In this document: positions 1 to 7,126 of the stretch, piece after piece
Position numbering within the stretch: position 1 is the first letter of the stretch
Layout: each line of letters starts with the position of its first letter
Assembly: GCF_026341825.1 (NCBI RefSeq)
Contig: NZ_JAPENY010000003.1
Location: forward strand, 2,604,001 to 2,668,000
Reading direction: 5' to 3'
DNA: 64,000 bases
Origin: Streptomyces sp. NBC_00620
GTDB lineage: Bacteria; Actinomycetota; Actinomycetes; Streptomycetales; Streptomycetaceae
The notes under the pieces: model-generated
What the model saw: the letters and a program-made list of their open reading frames with translations, nothing else
What the model was told of the DNA's origin: nothing
Database searches by the model: none
Made by a program: the position numbers and the translations under genes

Positions 1-94
1 CGCGCAGGAGCGCCTCGTAGGCGTCGTAACGCCCGGGCGTCACCTGGCGCAGCATGTGCTCGACCTGCCCAGCCGCGGCTGTGCCAGCGCTCAC
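1..94 (-). CDS. 5' end of a gene cut by the window edge, probably SseB-like
   Basis: An open frame on the minus strand starts at GTG (92-94) and runs off the left edge, so only about 31 N-terminal residues are visible (begins VSAGTAAAGQVEHMLRQVTP). It lies directly downstream of the SseB-type gene in the same direction. From memory, Streptomyces genomes often carry a second SseB-like gene with this kind of start at this place, which is the basis for the guess. No catalytic motif is visible in the fragment. Confidence 0.5.
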   Translation of the reverse strand, partial: MSAGTAAAGQVEHMLRQVTPGRYDAYEALLR

Positions 95-220
95 CTTTAC
101 AGCCCCTTCGTGTACAACACCTCGACCGACGTTATGAAACCAGCTTAAGCGGCGACCCTGACAGCGACGTGGACGCTCCGCTGGGAAAGCCGTGTGAGAG
201 CTCGGGACTTGCTGTCGTTC

Positions 221-280
221 TGTGGCCGCGGGCCCGTTGTGGTTGCTCGCGCCGTTCCCCGCGCCCCTGTCGGGGCGCCT
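221..280. repeat. Dispersed Streptomyces GC-rich intergenic repeat with hairpin
   Basis: The stretch contains the GTTCCCCGCGCCCCT-type core that I know as a frequent intergenic repeat of Streptomyces chromosomes. Its end folds as GCGCCCC-TGT-CGGGGCGC (261-278). It sits immediately downstream of the minus-strand gene ending at 281, so it could also serve as that gene's terminator. Confidence 0.55.
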
Positions 281-1084
281 TCAGTGGCCGTGCTGGTAGA
301 AGGGCCGCACCCTCTGGCGCAGCCAGTCGCAGACCGGGTCCTGGGCCACGTCCAGGAGGACCAGGTTCACCGGCCACGGGGCCGGGACCCGGCCGAGCGC
401 GCGGCCCAGGGCGTCCAGGGGGAGGGTGCGGGCCTCGCCCTCCCAGAGGGAGAGTTCGACGCCGATGAACATCACGGGGGCGCCGCCCTCGATGCTGGCC
501 AGGCAGCGGCGGGCGGTCAGCACGACGCCGGTCCCGGCGAACTCGGCGGAGGCCGCGGACAGGAAGTCCACCGGGTCGTCCTGCCAGTCGGGCTCGAAGA
601 GCCGCACCCGGCCGCCGCTCGCGGATCCGTCGAGAGGCGTACGCCCGGCACGGCACAGCTCGGCGACCGCGGGGGGCGGCAGCGGTACGCCGACCACACC
701 GTCCGGGTTCACCGCGATGCCGATCTGCGGGGGCAGCCCGCGGGCGAACTCGACGGCGGGGGCGATCGTGTACGACATGTGCCCGCCGGTGACCTGGCGG
801 AACTGCTCCTCGGAGCTGAAGACAGGGACGTACGCCTGACCGGCGATCTCCAGCGTGGGCAGGTCGAGCGGGCCGCTGTTCGGGCCGCCGCCGTTCGGCA
901 GCGGGACCCAGACGAAGCTGCGGCCGAGGACCTCGACGATGCGGGCACCCGAGGAGGGGCCCGCGGGCACGCCGAGGGACGCGGCGAGCACCTCCTCCAG
1001 TTCGTTGCCCGGCCATCCGCCGTGCGGATGGGGGTACGCCTGCGCCGGGAGGCCAGGGAATTCGGGGAAGGCTGGGAAGTCCAT
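281..1084 (-). CDS. sseB: SseB family protein (enhanced serine sensitivity)
   Basis: The 267-residue protein starts at ATG 1084 after an AGGCGG-like ribosome site. It has the two-part layout of the SseB family: an N-terminal SseB domain (about 30-140, with FVWVPLPNGGG and GQAYVPVFSSEEQF) and an SseB C-terminal domain (about 160-265, ending with a DPVCDWLRQRVRPFY-type tail). There is no signal peptide or membrane segment, so it should be cytosolic. The family is named for E. coli SseB, linked to serine sensitivity, but its biochemical role is unknown. Its position beside glycine/serine genes fits a role in serine homeostasis; that is inference from context. Confidence 0.85.
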   Translation of the reverse strand: MDFPAFPEFPGLPAQAYPHPHGGWPGNELEEVLAASLGVPAGPSSGARIVEVLGRSFVWVPLPNGGGPNSGPLDLPTLEIAGQAYVPVFSSEEQFRQVTGGHMSYTIAPAVEFARGLPPQIGIAVNPDGVVGVPLPPPAVAELCRAGRTPLDGSASGGRVRLFEPDWQDDPVDFLSAASAEFAGTGVVLTARRCLASIEGGAPVMFIGVELSLWEGEARTLPLDALGRALGRVPAPWPVNLVLLDVAQDPVCDWLRQRVRPFYQHGH

Positions 1085-1111
1085 CTGTCTACCGCCTGCT
1101 GTGAACCACTG

Positions 1112-1141
1112 TTCCGGTGTTCCGGTGTTCCGGTGTTCCGG
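1112..1141. repeat. Short tandem repeat, 8-bp unit
   Basis: The unit TTCCGGTG is repeated perfectly three times and followed by a partial TTCCGG. It lies 28 bp upstream of the SseB-type start codon, in the gap between two minus-strand genes. It could be a length-variable promoter element or only slippage-prone DNA. Confidence 0.8.
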
Positions 1142-1230
1142 CTGGCAAGGTTAGTGCGCTTGTACGGCATCCCGGCCGCTCTCGCCGCCCCCGGCCGCGC
1201 TCGATCGCGCTCGGCCACTCTCGGCCGCTC

Positions 1231-1899
1231 TCAGCCTCCGAAGTCGATCCGGCGCAGTACGTCGGCCGCGTCGCGGTCGATGAGCACCGCCGAGCCGCAG
1301 CCCTCCGGCAGGTCCCCCTTCTCGACGGAGCGCAGCAGCCGGGTGACCGCGCCGCGGTGGCGCGAGAACGCGTACCGCGAGACGCCGCGGCCGCGCTCGC
1401 GCTGGCCGTCGAGGGCCGTGCCCGGCGTGACGTCGAGCAGCAGCAGGTGCAGGGTGCCGCCCCGGCGGCGCGCCTCGCGGGCGAGCCAGCGGCGCACCCA
1501 GGCCTGGGTGCCGCAGTCGTGTACGACCACTCCGGCGCCGGAGCGCAGCGCGCGGTGCAGCCCCGTGTAGTGCGCGAGGCGGACGAGCGGGCGGTAGACC
1601 GCGTACGGCAGCCAGCGGGACACGTGTCCGTCCCAGCGGTCGCGGGTGTCCTGCGAGTCGATGCGCGGCCCCGAGACGGCGCGGCGCATCAGGGTCGACT
1701 TGCCGCTGCCGGGGAGTCCGGTGACCACGACGACGTCGGAGGTGCCGAAGTGCAGACCGTGCGGGCTGTGGCCCGCGCGGTCCCTGAGGTCGCGGACGAC
1801 AGCCGTCGGGAACGGGTCGCACGCCTCCCGGGCCGGAGCGCCGGGCTGCTTGGGCAGCGCGAGGCCTGCGGTCGTCGCGTACGCCGTGGTCCTGTTCAC
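1231..1899 (-). CDS. P-loop ATPase / kinase-like AAA family protein
   Basis: A 222-residue cytosolic protein with a clear Walker A motif GLPGSGKST (about residues 55-63 from the chosen start). It resembles the zeta-toxin/chloramphenicol phosphotransferase-like or AAA_33 group of small P-loop kinases, which phosphorylate small molecules; the substrate here is unknown. I chose GTG at 1899 because GGGGAGG lies about 8 nt upstream. An upstream ATG at 1917 overlaps that ribosome site and is less likely. The gene is divergent from the glycine riboswitch/gcv operon and shares its upstream region, suggesting a link to that locus without showing one. Confidence 0.8.
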   Translation of the reverse strand: MNRTTAYATTAGLALPKQPGAPAREACDPFPTAVVRDLRDRAGHSPHGLHFGTSDVVVVTGLPGSGKSTLMRRAVSGPRIDSQDTRDRWDGHVSRWLPYAVYRPLVRLAHYTGLHRALRSGAGVVVHDCGTQAWVRRWLAREARRRGGTLHLLLLDVTPGTALDGQRERGRGVSRYAFSRHRGAVTRLLRSVEKGDLPEGCGSAVLIDRDAADVLRRIDFGG

Positions 1900-2077
1900 C
1901 GTGATCGTCCTCCCCATGGGTCTGGAGTCCCATCCCCGCCGAGTGTAAAGAGAAGGTAATGCGCGGTGCTTCCTGTTTCCGTAATCGGTCTGCCACAAGG
2001 CGGTTACAGATGCGGACTGCCAGTATCGGACGGCGCGTGCAATGATGTGCCCGCCAACTGCATACCGGCCGCTTGAA

Positions 2078-2286
2078 TCCGCGCGGGAGAGTCCCAGGTC
2101 ATGTCACGTGACCCTGGGCGCCGAAGGAGCAAGTCCCTCCCTTGAATCTCTCAGGCCCCGTACCGCGCGGGCGAGGCACATCTGAAAAGCGGGCCGCTGA
2201 CCAGTGGCTCCACCCAAGGTGCAAATCATGACCACCGTTTCGCGGGGTCGTGATGAACCTCTCAGGTTCCGATGACAGATGGGGAG
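2078..2286 (+). promoter_or_regulatory. Tandem glycine riboswitch (two aptamers)
   Basis: Two successive copies of the glycine aptamer signature are visible. The first has GGGAGAGTCCC, then GCCGAAGGAGCAA and AATCTCTCAGGC. The second has CACCCAAGGTGCAAAT, then AACCTCTCAGGTTCC and GATGACAGATGGGGA. The element ends about 37 bp before the gcvT start. Known glycine riboswitches of this architecture switch on glycine-cleavage genes when glycine is abundant. A promoter should lie just upstream (about 2000-2075), but I see no strong consensus boxes there. Confidence 0.93.
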
Positions 2287-2322
2287 GAACGACCTCGCCG
2301 TCATGCCTTGGGAGCCCCACCG

Positions 2323-3441
2323 ATGAGCAGCAACGCACCCCGTCACACCGCGCTCGATGCCCTGCATCGCTCGCTCGGCGCGACGATGACCGACTTCGCG
2401 GGCTGGGACATGCCCCTTCGTTACGGCTCCGAACGCGACGAGCATCTCGCCGTCCGTACGAAGGCCGGCCTCTTCGACCTCTCCCACATGGGCGAGATCA
2501 CGGTCACCGGGCCCCAGGCCGCCGTGCTCCTCAACTACGCGCTGGTCGGCAACATCGCCTCGGTGGGCGTCGGCCGCGCCCGCTACACCATGATCTGCCG
2601 GGCGGACGGCGGCATCCTCGACGACCTGATCGTCTACCGGCTGGCCGAGACCGAATACATGGTCGTCGCCAACGCCTCCAACGCCCAGGTGGTGCTGGAC
2701 GCGCTCGTGGAGCGTGCGGCGGACTTCGACGCCGTCGTGCGCGACGACCGTGACGCGTACGCGCTGATCGCCGTGCAGGGTCCCGAGTCGCCCGGCATCC
2801 TCAAGTCCCTCACCGACGCCGACCTCGACGGCCTGAAGTACTACGCCGGTCTGCCCGGCACGGTCGCGGGCGTCCCGGCTCTCATCGCCCGCACCGGCTA
2901 CACCGGTGAGGACGGCTTCGAGCTCTTCGTCTCCCCCGGCGACGCCGAGAAGGTGTGGCAGGCGCTGACCGAGGCGGGCGCCCCGGCCGGGCTCATCCCG
3001 TGCGGTCTGTCCTGCCGTGACACCCTGCGCCTGGAGGCGGGCATGCCGCTGTACGGGCATGAACTGAGCACCTCGCTCACCCCCTTCGATGCCGGCCTCG
3101 GCCGGGTCGTGAAGTTCGAGAAGGAGGGCGACTTCGTGGGGCGCGAGGCGCTCTCCGCGGCCGCCGAGCGTGCGCTCGAGAACCCCCCGCGGGTGCTCGT
3201 CGGCCTGATCGCCGAGGGCCGTCGCGTGCCGCGCGCCGGCTACTCCGTGGTCGCCGACGGCAAGGTGGTCGGCGAGGTCACGTCGGGCGCCCCGTCCCCG
3301 ACGCTGGGCAAGCCGATCGCGATGGCGTACGTCGACGCCGCGCACTCCGCTCCGGGCAGCGCCGGAGTCGGTGTGGACATCCGGGGCAGCCACGAGCCGT
3401 ACGAGGTCGTGGCGCTGCCGTTCTACAAGCGCCAGAAGTGA
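2323..3441 (+). CDS. gcvT: Aminomethyltransferase, T-protein of the glycine cleavage system
   Basis: The 372-residue protein transfers the aminomethyl carbon from the lipoylated H-protein to tetrahydrofolate, releasing ammonia and giving 5,10-methylene-THF. It has the GcvT folate-binding fold, with the typical N-terminal LHRSLGATMTDFAGWDMPLRY region, the SHMGEI stretch and the GYTGEDGFEL motif, and a C-terminal barrel ending AMAYVD...LPFYKRQK. ATG 2323 is preferred because GGAG lies 8 nt upstream; an in-frame ATG at 2272 falls inside the riboswitch. It is the first gene after the riboswitch and is followed by gcvH. The P-protein gene is not in this window. Confidence 0.96.
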   Translation: MSSNAPRHTALDALHRSLGATMTDFAGWDMPLRYGSERDEHLAVRTKAGLFDLSHMGEITVTGPQAAVLLNYALVGNIASVGVGRARYTMICRADGGILDDLIVYRLAETEYMVVANASNAQVVLDALVERAADFDAVVRDDRDAYALIAVQGPESPGILKSLTDADLDGLKYYAGLPGTVAGVPALIARTGYTGEDGFELFVSPGDAEKVWQALTEAGAPAGLIPCGLSCRDTLRLEAGMPLYGHELSTSLTPFDAGLGRVVKFEKEGDFVGREALSAAAERALENPPRVLVGLIAEGRRVPRAGYSVVADGKVVGEVTSGAPSPTLGKPIAMAYVDAAHSAPGSAGVGVDIRGSHEPYEVVALPFYKRQK

Positions 3442-3564
3442 GACTGACCCGAAAGCCGGGCTTCGGGCTCCACGGTCACCAGTCGTGACACCGGGCACAT
3501 CCGCCCTGCTCATCACCCCTCCCCCCGTCATCAGCACTCCCCCGCGTACAGGAGAATTCAGGCC

Positions 3565-3942
3565 ATGAGCAACCCCCAGCAGCTGCGCTACAGCAAGGAG
3601 CACGAGTGGCTGTCGGTCGCCGAGGACGGCGTCTCGACGGTCGGCATCACCGAGTTCGCGGCCAACGCGCTCGGCGATGTCGTCTACGCCCAGCTTCCGG
3701 AGGTCGGTTCCACGGTCACCGCGGGTGAGTCCTGCGGTGAGCTGGAGTCGACCAAGTCGGTGAGCGACCTGTACGCGCCGGTCACCGGCGAGGTCGTGGA
3801 GTTCAACCAGGACGTGGTGGACGACCCGGCCCTGGTGAACTCGGCCCCCTTCGAGGGCGGCTGGCTGTTCAAGGTGCGCATCGCGGACGAGCCGGACGAC
3901 CTGCTCTCCGCCGACGAGTACACCGCTTTCACCGCCGGCTGA
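3565..3942 (+). CDS. gcvH: Glycine cleavage system H-protein (lipoyl carrier)
   Basis: A 125-residue carrier that shuttles the aminomethyl group on a lipoyl arm between P-, T- and L-proteins. The lipoylation site is Lys64 in ELESTKSVSD, and the YSKEHEWLSV start is typical. AGGAG precedes ATG by about 9 nt. A 123-bp gap separates it from gcvT, and glyA begins 15 bp after its stop, so the three are very probably one transcript under the glycine riboswitch. Confidence 0.97.
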   Translation: MSNPQQLRYSKEHEWLSVAEDGVSTVGITEFAANALGDVVYAQLPEVGSTVTAGESCGELESTKSVSDLYAPVTGEVVEFNQDVVDDPALVNSAPFEGGWLFKVRIADEPDDLLSADEYTAFTAG

Positions 3943-3957
3943 GGAGTCGTAGCCCCT

Positions 3958-5232
3958 ATGTCTGAATCCAAGTCGCTTCTCAACACACCCCTGCACGAGC
4001 TCGACCCGGACGTCGCCGCCGCCGTCGACGCCGAACTGCACCGCCAGCAGTCCACCCTCGAGATGATCGCCTCGGAGAACTTCGCTCCGGTCGCCGTCAT
4101 GGAGGCCCAGGGCTCGGTCCTGACCAACAAGTACGCCGAGGGCTACCCCGGCCGCCGCTACTACGGCGGCTGTGAGCACGTCGACGTCGTCGAGCAGATC
4201 GCCATCGACCGTGTGAAGGCGCTCTTCGGTGCCGAGCACGCCAACGTGCAGCCCCACTCGGGCGCCCAGGCCAACGCGGCCGCGATGTTCGCGCTGATCA
4301 AGCCCGGCGACACGATCATGGGTCTGAACCTCGCGCACGGCGGGCACCTGACCCACGGCATGAAGATCAACTTCTCCGGCAAGCTCTACAACGTGGTCGC
4401 GTACCACGTGGACGACGCCACCGGCCAGGTCGACATGGCCGAGGTCGAGAAGCTCGCCAAGGAGTCGAAGCCGAAGCTGATCGTGGCCGGCTGGTCGGCG
4501 TACCCGCGTCAGCTGGACTTCGCCGAGTTCCGCCGGATCGCGGACGAGGTCGGCGCGTACCTGATGGTCGACATGGCGCACTTCGCCGGTCTGGTGGCGG
4601 CGGGCCTGCACCCGAACCCCGTACCGCACGCCCATGTCGTCACGACCACCACCCACAAGACGCTGGGCGGTCCGCGCGGTGGCGTGATCCTGTCCACGGC
4701 CGAGCTCGCCAAGAAGATCAACTCGGCGGTCTTCCCGGGCCAGCAGGGCGGTCCGCTGGAGCATGTGATCGCCGCCAAGGCCGTCTCCTTCAAGGTCGCC
4801 GCGACGGACGACTTCAAGGAGCGCCAGCAGCGGACCCTCGACGGTGCGCGGATCCTGGCGGAGCGCCTCGTCCAGGACGACGTCACCTCGGTCGGCGTCT
4901 CGGTGCTCTCCGGCGGTACGGACGTGCACCTCGTCCTGGTCGACCTGCGCAACTCCGAGCTGGACGGGCAGCAGGCCGAGGACCGCCTCCACGGGGTCGG
5001 CATCACGGTCAACCGCAACGCCATTCCGAACGACCCGCGCCCGCCGATGGTGACCTCGGGTCTCCGCATCGGTACGCCGGCCCTGGCGACCCGCGGCTTC
5101 ACGACCGAGGACTTCACCGAGGTCGCGGACATCATCGCGGAGACGCTGAAGCCGTCGTACGACGCGGACTCGCTGAAGGCCCGGGTGTCCGCTCTGGCCG
5201 ACAAGCACCCGCTGTACCCCGGCCTGAAGTAG
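3958..5232 (+). CDS. glyA: Serine hydroxymethyltransferase
   Basis: The 424-residue PLP enzyme interconverts serine plus THF with glycine plus 5,10-methylene-THF. The PLP-binding lysine is Lys234 in TTTHKTLGGPRGG, and the early signature EMIASENFAPVAVMEAQGS is present. Length is normal. It starts 15 bp after gcvH and should be co-transcribed with it, so glycine cleavage and serine formation are controlled together. Streptomyces often have a second glyA elsewhere; this riboswitch-linked copy fits glycine disposal. Confidence 0.97.
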   Translation: MSESKSLLNTPLHELDPDVAAAVDAELHRQQSTLEMIASENFAPVAVMEAQGSVLTNKYAEGYPGRRYYGGCEHVDVVEQIAIDRVKALFGAEHANVQPHSGAQANAAAMFALIKPGDTIMGLNLAHGGHLTHGMKINFSGKLYNVVAYHVDDATGQVDMAEVEKLAKESKPKLIVAGWSAYPRQLDFAEFRRIADEVGAYLMVDMAHFAGLVAAGLHPNPVPHAHVVTTTTHKTLGGPRGGVILSTAELAKKINSAVFPGQQGGPLEHVIAAKAVSFKVAATDDFKERQQRTLDGARILAERLVQDDVTSVGVSVLSGGTDVHLVLVDLRNSELDGQQAEDRLHGVGITVNRNAIPNDPRPPMVTSGLRIGTPALATRGFTTEDFTEVADIIAETLKPSYDADSLKARVSALADKHPLYPGLK

Positions 5233-5296
5233 TTCGTACGCTTCGCGCGCTTTCTGCGTTTCCTCATTGGATTCGCACGGAACGTACGATTCTTCG

Positions 5297-5336
5297 GGGC
5301 GCCGCGCACACTGGAACTCAGCCGTGTGCGGCGCCC
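5297..5336 (+). terminator. Strong hairpin between glyA and sdaA
   Basis: The arms GGGCGCCGCGCACAC and GTGTGCGGCGCCC pair around a 12-nt loop with a 2-nt bulge. There is no T-run. It could terminate or attenuate the gcv-glyA transcript before sdaA, or protect the upstream mRNA. Confidence 0.55.
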
Positions 5337-5379
5337 GCCCCATGCACCACCCCTGTTTTGCCTGTTTTGAGGAGTTCCC

Positions 5380-6747
5380 GTGGCCATCTCGGTCTTCGAC
5401 CTGTTCTCGATCGGCATCGGCCCGTCCAGCTCCCACACGGTCGGCCCGATGCGCGCGGCACGCATGTTCGCCCGGCGGCTGCGCAATGAGGAGCTGCTGG
5501 AGTCGGTGGCGTCGATACGCGCCGAGCTGTACGGCTCGCTGGGCGCGACCGGGCACGGGCACGGCACCCCCAAGGCGGTGCTGCTCGGCCTCGAGGGCGC
5601 CTCGCCGCGGACGGTGGATGTGGAAGGGGCCGACGCCCGGGTCGAGGAGATCAAGTCGGCGGGCCGCATCAAGCTGCTGGGCGAGCACGAGATCGACTTC
5701 TCCTTCTCCGACGACCTGATCCTGCACCGCCGCAAGACGCTGCCGTACCACGCGAACGGCATGACGGTCTTCGCGTACGACTCCTCCGGCGAGCTGGTCC
5801 TCGAGAAGACGTACTACTCGGTCGGCGGCGGCTTCGTGGTCGACGACGACGCGGTGGGCGAGGACCGCATCAAGCTGGACGACACGGTCCTGAAGTACCC
5901 CTTCCGCACGGGCGACGAGCTGCTCCGGCTGACCCGCGAGACCGGCCTGTCGATCTCCGCGCTGATGCTGGAGAACGAGCGCGCCTGGCGCACCGAGGAG
6001 GAGATCCGCGAGGGGCTCCTCGGCATCTGGCGGGTGATGCAGGCGTGCGTGTCGCGCGGCATGGCCCGCGAGGGCATCCTGCCCGGCGGCCTCAAGGTCC
6101 GCCGCCGCGCCGCCATGTCCGCGCGCCAACTCCGCGCCGAGGGCGACCCGTTGGCCCACGCGATGGAGTGGATCACCCTGTACGCGATGGCGGTGAACGA
6201 GGAGAACGCGGCGGGCGGCCGAGTGGTCACCGCCCCGACGAACGGCGCCGCCGGCATCATCCCGGCCGTCCTGCACTACTACATCAACTTCGTGCCGGGC
6301 GCCGACGAGGACGGGGTCGTACGCTTCCTGCTCGCCGCGGGCGCCATCGGCATGCTCTTCAAGGAGAACGCCTCCATCTCCGGCGCCGAGGTCGGCTGCC
6401 AGGGCGAGGTCGGCTCGGCCTGTTCGATGGCCGCCGGCGCCTTCGCCGAGGTCCTCGGCGGCAGCCCCGAACAGGTCGAGAACGCCGCCGAGATCGGCAT
6501 GGAACACAACCTCGGCCTCACCTGCGACCCGGTCGGCGGCCTCGTCCAGATCCCCTGCATCGAGCGCAACGGCATGGCCGCGGTGAAGGCCGTCACGGCC
6601 GCGAAGATGGCCATGCGCGGCGACGGCTCCCACAAGGTCTCCCTCGACAAGGTCATCAAGACCATGAAGGAGACGGGCGCGGACATGAGCGTCAAGTACA
6701 AGGAGACGGCGCGGGGCGGGCTTGCGGTGAACATCATCGAGTGCTGA
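5380..6747 (+). CDS. sdaA: L-serine ammonia-lyase, iron-sulfur type, single chain
   Basis: The 455-residue enzyme deaminates L-serine to pyruvate. The N-terminal part carries the IGPSSSHTVGPMRAA motif, and the C-terminal part has the cysteine-rich motifs GCQGEVGSACS, LTCDPVGG and IPCIERN that hold the catalytic 4Fe-4S cluster. The fused single-chain form is typical of actinobacteria. GTG 5380 is chosen because GAGGAG lies 5 nt upstream. It follows glyA in the same direction, giving a route from glycine through serine to pyruvate. Confidence 0.95.
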   Translation: MAISVFDLFSIGIGPSSSHTVGPMRAARMFARRLRNEELLESVASIRAELYGSLGATGHGHGTPKAVLLGLEGASPRTVDVEGADARVEEIKSAGRIKLLGEHEIDFSFSDDLILHRRKTLPYHANGMTVFAYDSSGELVLEKTYYSVGGGFVVDDDAVGEDRIKLDDTVLKYPFRTGDELLRLTRETGLSISALMLENERAWRTEEEIREGLLGIWRVMQACVSRGMAREGILPGGLKVRRRAAMSARQLRAEGDPLAHAMEWITLYAMAVNEENAAGGRVVTAPTNGAAGIIPAVLHYYINFVPGADEDGVVRFLLAAGAIGMLFKENASISGAEVGCQGEVGSACSMAAGAFAEVLGGSPEQVENAAEIGMEHNLGLTCDPVGGLVQIPCIERNGMAAVKAVTAAKMAMRGDGSHKVSLDKVIKTMKETGADMSVKYKETARGGLAVNIIEC

Positions 6748-7126
6748 GGGGGCGGGTCCGGCCTCTGGTTTCCTCCGTTTCGCGGTCCGGTGCGGAGTAG
6801 ACGCAACGTCAAGTCTCTGTGGACCCATGGGGAACGACATCCCCAGCAGCCCCTTCTATGGTGATCAGGCAGTTCCAGCGGAACCACACTGACCGGTGGG
6901 CCGCCTGGATGGACTCGACGACGCACTGGGGGATGCGTCTTCCCATGCTCATGGTTCGCTCGCGACGCCGTGCCTCGGCACGGCCGCGCTCGTAGCGCCA
7001 TTCCATTTCACCGAAGGACGTCCGGCGCGCACTTTTTGACGCGCGCTCTTCCTCGTTCCTCGGTCGGCGCTGCGCGAATCGTTCTCCCCCGCTGACATCC
7101 GGATCCGTCAAGAGGTAGGGACACGC
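6748..7126. other. Gene gap with unassigned short frames
   Basis: No gene is convincing here. A minus-strand frame ends at 6809 and could start near 6958 (47 codons, MSMGRRIPQCVVESIQAA...) with mostly G/C third positions. A plus-strand frame from 6859 (46 codons) looks equally plausible over the same bases, so neither is supported. The last ~100 bp should hold the promoter of the secreted protein at 7127. I see no c-di-AMP (ydaO) riboswitch here. Confidence 0.5.

Noticed and set aside
2104..6840. A 1,578-codon open frame on the minus strand across gcvT-gcvH-glyA-sdaA
   Set aside because: It is antisense to four well-supported genes, has Arg/His/Gln-rich composition without domains, and arises from the high GC content.
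6900..7126. c-di-AMP (ydaO) riboswitch upstream of the wall-hydrolase genes
   Set aside because: Such riboswitches often precede Streptomyces rpf and NlpC/P60 genes, but the conserved ydaO blocks are not visible here or before 9234 and 10854.
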